From: Hirudinaria manillensis
Taxonomy: Eukaryota > Annelida > Clitellata > Hirudinida > Hirudinidae
Reading direction: 5' to 3'
NCBI GenBank assembly: GCA_034509925.1
Contig: CM067537.1
Span: 3,355,001-3,419,000 of the forward strand
Length of the DNA: 64,000 nt
Under the pieces are notes generated by a model. It ran no database searches. It was not told the DNA's origin and saw only the letters and a list, made by a program, of their open reading frames with translations. This document shows positions 57,504-64,000 of this stretch, in pieces. Position numbers and translations under genes: made by a program. Each line of letters opens with the position of its first letter. The first letter of the stretch is position 1.

Positions 57504-57911
57504 AAGACGCAAGACCCAAGAGACACGTGTTCCGGCAAGCCAATAATTTCAAGCCGGTCGTTCGAGAGAGATACTAACGAAATCTTACCTGTATGTAATT
57601 CCATTTTTTATATTTATCCCATTTTTAATTTAAAAATAAAATTCTTAAAATAAAAAAAAAATTTCTTATTCATAAATCATCGTATGGAAATAAAATATAA
57701 AAAAAATAACATAACGTCAAATAATACTGACGCGAGGGTTGAATAACACGTGCAAAGCGCGTTGGCCAGCCGTAGCCCGCACGCGCGCGCTCATTTGCAT
57801 ATGAATGCCCGCCGAACGTATATAAGGCCGAAAGCGCAACGAATAGTCATTCTCTTCCCGGACGTCCACGAGTCAACATCTAGCTCCGCGCTCACCCGAA
57901 TTATCACGAAA

Positions 57912-58991
57912 ATGTCGTCAGTGGTTCATTACAAATTCCAAAGCTCCTTGGATTCGGATGTCGTCCGTTTCGACGGACTCGAAATCTCTGCGAGAAATTT
58001 GAAATTGAAAATCGCAGATGCAAAAAACTTGCAAAAATACCTGCTGCAATATGACTTGATGGTTAAGAATCCTGAGGCAGACAAAATTTACGAAGATGAC
58101 GGCATGATCCCGAGAAATTCGTCGGTCGTTGTGTCGAGGATACCGATGGACGAGGAAAAACTTTGCAAAGCTCCTGTTAATAAATCGACAGAGAAGCAGG
58201 CAGAGGTGGATTGGGGCTTCCTACGGCAAACTGCCGAATCGGACCTGAGCGAGGAGGAGAAATTGAAGAGAACGATGCAGCAGGCAGCCGACGAGTTTGA
58301 TGGCGTGGACTATAGTAGAGCGAAGAAGAAGGCTAGACGTCCACTGCCAGAAAATTACCTTTGCCACGGATGCGGGTCGTTCGGACATTACATCGAAAAC
58401 TGTCCGAGAATGCAAAACAGAAATAAAGACGAAAGCGTAAAAAAATTGAAACTGACCACAGGCATTCCAAAGAGCTTTCTGACGGAAGCGGACGACGTCA
58501 ACGCACCGGGCGTTCTCCTCACTAGTTCCGGCAAACTTGTCGTGCCTAAGGCCGAGGCGCAGACGATTAAAGTGAAGGATGGCAATCAGGACGAGACTCC
58601 GGAACACTTTTACTGCGGCATATGCAGACAAATACAGACCGATTCGGTTTACTTGCCGTGTTGCATGAATTCCGCGTGCGATTTCTGCGCAATCACGGAA
58701 CTGCTTCGCACCGAGAAGTGCAGCTTCTGCAAAAAGACCGGAGTCTCGGTGGCCGAAGTGACGCCAAACGAGGAACTGAGGATTGCCATCCTGAACAATC
58801 ACGTACTAATTCCAAATATAAAGGACTTATTGACGGCGAACAAGTCCAAATTAAAAGCCGAGCAGGCTGTTCAAAATGGAATTACCGCCCGGCCCGTGGA
58901 AAGCGAAAGTAGAGGGAACGCCAGAGGGAAGAGAAAGTGCGAAGAGACGAACAACTGTCCGGCCTCGAAGAAATGCAAGAAGATGCCTTAG
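57912..58991 (+). CDS. RBBP6-like: RBBP6-like protein, array copy 32 (last intact copy)
   Basis: Intact 359 aa. Phe189, codon 30 TTG. TATA 57819, predicted TSS 57849. Followed by a normal 3' region and the promoter of a truncated unit. Confidence 0.92.
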   Translation: MSSVVHYKFQSSLDSDVVRFDGLEISARNLKLKIADAKNLQKYLLQYDLMVKNPEADKIYEDDGMIPRNSSVVVSRIPMDEEKLCKAPVNKSTEKQAEVDWGFLRQTAESDLSEEEKLKRTMQQAADEFDGVDYSRAKKKARRPLPENYLCHGCGSFGHYIENCPRMQNRNKDESVKKLKLTTGIPKSFLTEADDVNAPGVLLTSSGKLVVPKAEAQTIKVKDGNQDETPEHFYCGICRQIQTDSVYLPCCMNSACDFCAITELLRTEKCSFCKKTGVSVAEVTPNEELRIAILNNHVLIPNIKDLLTANKSKLKAEQAVQNGITARPVESESRGNARGKRKCEETNNCPASKKCKKMP

Positions 58992-59240
58992 AAGACGCAA
59001 GACCCAAGAGACACGTGTTCCGGCAAGCCAATAATTTCAAGCCGGTCGTTCGAGAGAGATACTAACGAAATCTTACCTGTATGTAATTCCATTTTTTATA
59101 TTTATGCCCTTTTAAATTATAAATTAAAAATAAAATTCTTAAAATAAAAAAAAAATTTCTTATTCATAAATCATCGTATGGAAATAAAATATAAAAAAAA
59201 TAACATAACGTCAAATAATACTGACGCGAGGGTTGAATAA

Positions 59241-59404
59241 CACGTGCAAAGCGCGTTGGCCAGCCGTAGCCCGCACGCGCGCGCTCATTTGCATATGAAT
59301 GCCCGCCGAACGTATATAAGGCCGAAAGCGCAACGAATAGTCATTCTCTTCCCGGACGTCCACGAGTCAACATCTAGCTCCGCGAGACTCCGAAACACTT
59401 TTTA
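59241..59404 (+). pseudogene. RBBP6-like array copy 33, promoter-only stump
   Basis: Complete promoter (E-box 59241, TATA 59313, initiator A about 59343) and 5'UTR up to ctagctccgcg. This is fused to about 20 bases matching codons 228-233 (gagactccgaaacactttt), after which flanking-block sequence starts. Start codon, DWNN domain and zinc knuckle are deleted. If transcribed, it would read out into the flanking block. Confidence 0.85.
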
Positions 59405-59477
59405 AGACACTAGGGAATCCATTGATGTTACGTTGCATACTGCGTCATGATACAAAAACGTGCAAGCATTCCTAGCC
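59405..59477. repeat. Array-flanking block, right copy, part 1
   Basis: Matches 9547 onwards (aatccattgatgttacgttg and following) up to ttcctagcc, where the DNA transposon is inserted. The block resumes at 61991. Confidence 0.85.
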
Positions 59478-59517
59478 ACCAGCATCATATGAACACGACA
59501 ACAAAATGCGTGAGCAC
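59478..59517 (+). repeat. Left terminal inverted repeat
   Basis: Begins accagcatcat and ends gcgtgagcac. The inverse is at 61940-61981. Confidence 0.88.
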
Positions 59518-60149
59518 GACAACAAAGTGGATCAGAAAATAAACAAAAACAATTATTTGCATACAGCCAATCATAGGACGGAGGTGTGATTTGCATGTGA
59601 TTAGGGCGGACCTGAAATAATTTTTAATGATAAATAAATAAAAATTTAAAAAAATAATACATATATATTTATAAACCTGTTTGAGTTCATGAATGAAGCA
59701 GCCATTGTTTAAAAATATTTAAAGTATTTTAGCTCCAAGATTTTAAAATGATAATAACTTTGGGGGAAAATCAGATATTTTAACATTTGATAATGATTTA
59801 ATTGCTATTTAGAAATTAACTGATTAATCCAGGAGAAAATATTCAATGAGTAATTGCACAAGTAGTAAGGGTTTTATATGAAAACCACAATTAATGCCTG
59901 AATTTATCTTTCGCATCTTTCTAACTGGCTGAGTGCCCGAAATAAACAATTGTCCGCCATTGTTCTTGCGGGCATTCAAACTCAAATTTGAGTCAAATAG
60001 CAAGTTTTAAAAGTCCCAGAACCCTTCCTAATCAAGCAACTGTATTTTTATAAGCTGTTACATTTGAAAAGCTGCCTATTACTGCCTAATTTCAATGATT
60101 TCACCTACTAAAATTTGCGAAATAGGAGTTGTAACAAAAACCAGCAATT

Positions 60150-61280
60150 GATATGTTAAAATAAAGGTTTAATTATTAGTAATATTTTCAAAAACCGGCG
60201 TAGTTTGAAATGCATTAATAACGGAGTTATCAAACAAACTTTAAATTACAGCAACAATAACTTTGAAATTTATTTATGTCATAGATTTCGGCCTAACTAA
60301 GCTTTTGATACATTTCCAGTAAATGTATTAGGCATTAAGTAAGAGTTTTTGAAAAAAAAGACTAAAATAATATCGAGTTATTTCAATTTCAATGAAGGGA
60401 CGCGATCCATTTTAAGTCTCAAATTAATATATTGAGATGGTTTTCTGGGCCCATTTTCAGATATGTTGTGTATTAATCATACATCTCTCCGATACCAAAC
60501 TTTCGGTTCCCAATTTGTTGTGGATTTAGAGTAAATTGGAAATAACAAAGCATCGCAACTTTTGAGAATCGAGTTCGGCGAGCAAGTCCAGTGACTTGAG
60601 CTTGCGCCCTATAGGCTCTTTTTCTCAATTACGAAAATTAGAAAAAAATTAAATTCAAAATAATTTAGGCAATATATTAATAATAAGAAATATGAATGAT
60701 AAAGCCGAAGTTGGGACTTCTAAAGTGAATAGTTTTTCTTATAATCTCGAAAATATAAAATGGACGCGAAACTCTAAAAATTCTAAAACCTAAAGTTTGA
60801 TAAAATGTGTGATAAACTATCTTCAAAAAGTTCATTTTGCTATCAATAGCGAAGTTTTGTGGTAAAAATGAGCAATTTTACAAACGTTCTTTACAGACGA
60901 CCCCTGGCATGTTTTGAAAACAATTCGTCGGGGACCGGCCTGATTAATTTAAAATATGAAGTTCATTCAAAACTAATATTATATAACTCAAAATAAAGAT
61001 TTAATTGTCAGTAATGTTTTTCTAAAATTGATTTTACTTGAAAATTATTATTAACGAAATTAGGAAACATAAAGCTTTATTTTCATTCTCATAATTTTGA
61101 AATGTAGGTATGTCATGCATCTTAATATAAATAAGCTTTTGAAATACTTTTCAAAGTACTTAACAAACGTTAAATGAGAGTTTTTGGCCGAAAAGACTAA
61201 AATAATAGCGAGTTTTCTTAATTAACTTAAGCGACGCAGTTAATTTAAGGCCGAAAATTAATATTTCTCGTTAGAGTTTG
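60150..61280. repeat. Diverged internal duplication within the transposon
   Basis: The segment about 60150-60450 is related to 60975-61280, an offset of about 830 bases. Shared stretches include aagactaaaataat followed by gcgag/tcgag, gagagttttt/gtaagagttttt, and taagcttttga. Divergence is substantial. Confidence 0.55.
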
Positions 61281-61354
61281 GAGTTCATTTTTACACATGT
61301 TGAAGCCTAGAGATGTATCTTTTCATTAACGTTTCATTCGGTTTTAAATTTGAT

Positions 61355-61930
61355 TCGGTGGAACTGCTGCGTTTCGAGTTCGAAGTTGACTCAACACGCA
61401 GCGGAAGGGTCCATGTCGTTTTTGACATAATGAACAAAATAGGTGGATTTGCAAGAAAATGTAAAGGACGAAATTTGTAGAGGATAGTTTCATGATTCGT
61501 TTGATGTATTAATTTTTAAATTTGGTTCAGTGGAACTGCTGCGTTTCGAGTTAGAATAATCGCCGGCTAGCGATTTTTCCTCAACTTATAACTAGGTCAT
61601 TTCTTCCGACCCCATGTCGTATTTGGCATCGTGAACAAAATAGGTGGATTTGCAAGAAAATGTAAAGGACGAAAATTGTAGAGGATAGTTTCACGATTCG
61701 TATGATATATTAATTTTTTAAATTTGATTCGGTGGAACTGCTGCGTTTCGAGTTCGAAGTTGACTCAACACGCAGCGGAAGGGTCCATGTCGTTTTTGGC
61801 TTCGTGAACAAAATAGGTGGATTTGCAAGAAAATGTAAAGGACGAAATGTGTAGAGGATAGTTTCATGATTCGTTTGATGTATTAATTTTTAAATTTGGT
61901 TCAGTGGAACTGCTGCCTTTTGAGCGGTTT
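61355..61930. repeat. Subterminal tandem repeats of the transposon
   Basis: Four occurrences of tcrgtggaactgctgc start at 61355, 61527, 61729 and 61901, giving periods of 172, 202 and 172 bases. Between them, aataggtggatttgcaag and gtagaggatagtttca repeat three times. Confidence 0.85.
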
Positions 61931-61939
61931 CCTGAGTTA

Positions 61940-61981
61940 GTGCTCACGCACTTTTTGTTGTCGTGTTCGTATGACGCTGGT
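61940..61981 (-). repeat. Right terminal inverted repeat
   Basis: The reverse complement begins accagcgtcat and ends gcgtgagcac. It is followed directly by the second ttcctagcc. Confidence 0.88.
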
Positions 61982-61990
61982 TTCCTAGCC

Positions 61991-62819
61991 CGCATTTATC
62001 CGAGCCGAACGAACCAACATGTGCGGAATCACTTTCTTCGTCGTGCCCCCAACAATTGCATTTGATATTTTTAGTAAATTAGATTTGCTCACCACGACCA
62101 TCGTTGTTTTGATCAATAAAACAATATTATCAAAAAGAAGCATCGTTACTCCTATAGGTTCCAGGTGCATCTAACGCCTCCAGATGCAACTATTTTTTCT
62201 CATTCAGTCTTGGTAATTTCCTTCAGTAGATAGAATAAAGATTGGTTGCAAAATGGTTTTAAAGACTCCAATCTCAGAAGCTTATCATCCTCTAATGGCC
62301 AGATCCAAACCATGGTAAATGGAGAATTTAATGAGGAACACCCAAGTGTCTCAAATCTGAAACAACACATCAGAACCAACAAATTTATTTTGAGTGTCAG
62401 ATATCATATAACGAGTCAATGAATGAATTAATAAAACGCTAAAAACTCCGTGAACACCATCATAGTGCCAGGCAAATATCAAGGTCAATCCAATAATACA
62501 TAAATAGCAACCACCAAATCACAAGCACGGCACAAACATTCCCGCGAAGATACAATTACACAAATTAACCACTCTGACTCCACATTAAAATTCATCCAAA
62601 AAATCCACAGCCTTTCCATTGGTTCGACGTTTGAATTATTTTCCATACTCCGACCATATTGTTGAGCATTCAGGCACCGAATTCAACAAACAAATCACTG
62701 CCAAAACACTGTCGCAAACAACAAATCAGCAACTCAAAACCGCATTGCCAAACGGGCATTTGGTGAAACGCTGGCAAGCATCCTGAAATGCTAGAAATTT
62801 GATGCAAACTATTCACCAC
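61991..62819. repeat. Array-flanking block, right copy, part 2
   Basis: Continues the match to 9617-10426. It differs by scattered substitutions, a divergent stretch near 62013-62055, and a substituted segment with a longer insert near 62728-62790. Homology ends at 62819 (caccac), the point corresponding to the Gypsy insertion in the left copy. The minus-strand frame of 60 codons at 62200-62382 is identical in product to that at 9848-10030. Confidence 0.85.
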
Positions 62820-63600
62820 CTTTCCCAAAATCCTACATTCAGACAATGCAAAACATAAATCACTAGTTGTTTGAATGACCATAACAACGTTTTCCAACCC
62901 ATCTTGCTGCCCAAATCAAGCAAAGATCACACAGACTTTCCCTAGAAAGTCAAAGTTCAGAAATTTAAAACAATTTGAAATTCTCAATGGTGACCACTTG
63001 AAATCAATAAAGTTTCTATTACAAATTCAATTAACATTTGAAGATAACTCGTACAGGTTCAACAGGTGCACTTTAGATGATTGAGCTTCCAACGGCATCA
63101 ATGTAGACATCAACTGCTTCTTAGTAACAAAGGTAGAATTTCTCTTCTTGTGGAATGTAATGTTATGACCACTGAATTCTTCAACCTTCGTTTTCCCAGC
63201 ATGTTCCCTCCATCCCGCAACAAGAGGATTTATTATCAAAAAAAACTATACAAAAAAAAACTAATCGCGAACAAAATAACAAAAGGTCGTCTCTCCAAAC
63301 ACTCTCTAAACTCTCCACTTTGTTGAAATGTGCATCTATGACACCGCCAGTCTGTCGCACGGGATACCTTGAACATGCATACCGACAATCGCGATCAGGC
63401 CACTCGTCGACCACAATCACACTCTCACACCAGATGCACTCAACCACTCACTAATCGCAGATGCAAGACACTCAACCACACTCTCGCCCCAACTCACACA
63501 TCACAAATCGGCCATTCTTAACCCTCCAAACCTCCTGAAGAATGGCATACGTTGCCAGGTTTTAAGCAAGTTTGATGGGGAAGCCGACAGAAGATGGACA
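62820..63600. other. Spacer between right flanking block and next array
   Basis: No recognised gene. A minus-strand frame at 63027-63239 and overlapping short frames are open, but show no motif or splice context that I recognise. Confidence 0.4.
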
Positions 63601-63601
63601 C

Positions 63602-63641
63602 GAAGAGAAAGTGCGAAGATTCGAATATAAAAATACTTTAG
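63602..63641 (+). pseudogene. Decayed 3' end of an RBBP6-like unit
   Basis: gaagagaaagtgcgaaga matches the C-terminal coding tail, followed by a deletion and a diverged copy of the stop region (ctttagaatacgcaaga). No usable reading frame remains. It marks the left edge of another array. Confidence 0.75.
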
Positions 63642-64000
63642 AATACGCAAGACCGAGACATAGGGCCCCGGCCAGCCAATAATTTCAAGACGGTCGTTCG
63701 AGAGAGAGATACTAACGAAATCTTACCTGTATGTAATTCCATTTTTTATATTTATCCCTTTTTTAATTATAAATTGAAAATAAAATTCTTAAAATAAAAA
63801 AAAAAATTTCCTTATTCATAAATCGTATTGAAATAATATATAAAAAAAAAATAACATAACGTCAAATAATACTGACGCGAGGGTTGAATAACACGTGCAA
63901 AGCGCGTTGGCCAGCCGTAGCCCGCACGCGCGCGCTCATTTGCATATGAATGCCCGCCGAACGTATATAAGGCCGAAAGCGCAACGAATAGTCATTCTCT
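63642..64000 (+). repeat. Start of a second array: unit 3' region and intact promoter
   Basis: The 3' segment gatactaacgaaatcttacc and the AT tract are well conserved, with small indels in A-runs. From 63860 the promoter is essentially identical to interior units: CACGTG 63892, ATTTGCAT 63938, TATATAAG 63964, initiator A at 63994. The gene it drives lies beyond the window. Confidence 0.85.

Larger units (their letters stand above)
11892..59404 (+). repeat. Tandem array of about 1494-bp gene units
   Basis: Head-to-tail units, all in the same orientation: 31 complete genes plus truncated edge copies. Distances between successive start codons are 1494 bp for most units, with shorter versions of 1486-1490, 1488 and 1493 and one of 1503. 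The length differences lie in a short AT-rich tract after the coding region, in a one-base change in the 5'UTR, and in one 9-base coding insertion. The units are visibly richer in G+C and CpG than the surrounding DNA. Boundaries are set where unit sequence begins (ttcttattcataaatcatcg near 11895) and where it gives way to flanking block (59404). Confidence 0.95.
59478..61981. mobile_element. Non-autonomous DNA transposon with 40-bp TIRs
   Basis: 2504 bp inserted in the right flanking block. Ends are ACCAGC...GCTGGT. The left TIR 59478-59517 and right TIR 61940-61981 match with two mismatches and one 2-base indel (shared core gaacacgacaacaaaa and tgcgtgagcac). It is flanked by a 9-bp direct duplication, ttcctagcc, at 59469-59477 and 61982-61990; the left flanking block has a single copy of that site. 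No transposase frame is visible. A TSD of 8-9 bp suits Mutator- or Merlin-like superfamilies, but the superfamily is not established. Confidence 0.88.

Noticed and set aside
11892..59404. Array as an assembly collapse or stutter artefact
   Set aside because: Units carry distinct private and shared variants and non-integral spacer lengths, and both edges are decayed, which a stutter would not create. Copy number itself remains unverified.
59402..59596. 64-codon minus-strand frame across the left TIR
   Set aside because: It spans the flank/transposon junction, so it is a chance fusion.
62875..63447. Several short overlapping frames in the spacer before the second array
   Set aside because: No motif, start context or splice sites that I can support on either strand.

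Overview
The window is nuclear DNA from an invertebrate animal. Spliced host genes with GT-AG introns lie in an AT-rich background full of TTA and TTAATTAA simple repeats, alongside a decayed Gypsy-type retrotransposon. The gene content (a nicotinic receptor subunit and a FOXJ2/3-type forkhead gene) fits an invertebrate and perhaps a lophotrochozoan such as an annelid or mollusc, but the sequence alone does not settle the phylum.

Layout. Positions 1-9546 hold ordinary single-copy DNA. The last two exons of a nicotinic acetylcholine receptor subunit (2116-2920) are followed by a complete nine-exon forkhead gene (5299-8882, about 425 aa). From 9547 the sequence changes character. A block of about 0.9 kb (9547-10426), which recurs on the far side of the array, is followed by a truncated, frameshifted Gypsy LTR/gag/protease relic (10427-11889).

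The centre of the window (about 11892-59404, 47.5 kb) is a head-to-tail tandem array with a period of about 1494 bp. Every unit carries an intronless gene on the + strand for a 359-aa protein of the RBBP6/Mpe1/SNAMA family: N-terminal DWNN ubiquitin-like domain, CCHC zinc knuckle, then an all-cysteine RING/U-box-like domain. I count 31 intact copies, a 5'-truncated copy at the left edge and a promoter-only stump at the right edge. Each unit has its own E-box, ATTTGCAT octamer, TATA box and initiator at canonical spacing, and its own AATAAA signals, so each is a self-contained transcription unit. Copies differ at only a handful of sites that I can see. Indels in the coding region are multiples of three, while those in the spacer and 5'UTR are not.

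The right side (59405-62819) repeats the left flanking block but is interrupted by a 2504-bp DNA transposon (59478-61981) with 40-42 bp terminal inverted repeats and a 9-bp target duplication. From about 63600 a decayed 3' end of the same gene unit and then an intact promoter reappear and run off the window, so another array, or its continuation, begins there.

How it works together: the conserved family acts in pre-mRNA cleavage/polyadenylation and as an E3 ubiquitin ligase. A compact intronless form amplified more than 30-fold behind histone-like core promoters suggests a dosage system, or a gene-bearing satellite. That function is inference. What is directly visible is a homogenised array of intact genes with degenerate edges and mobile-element junctions.
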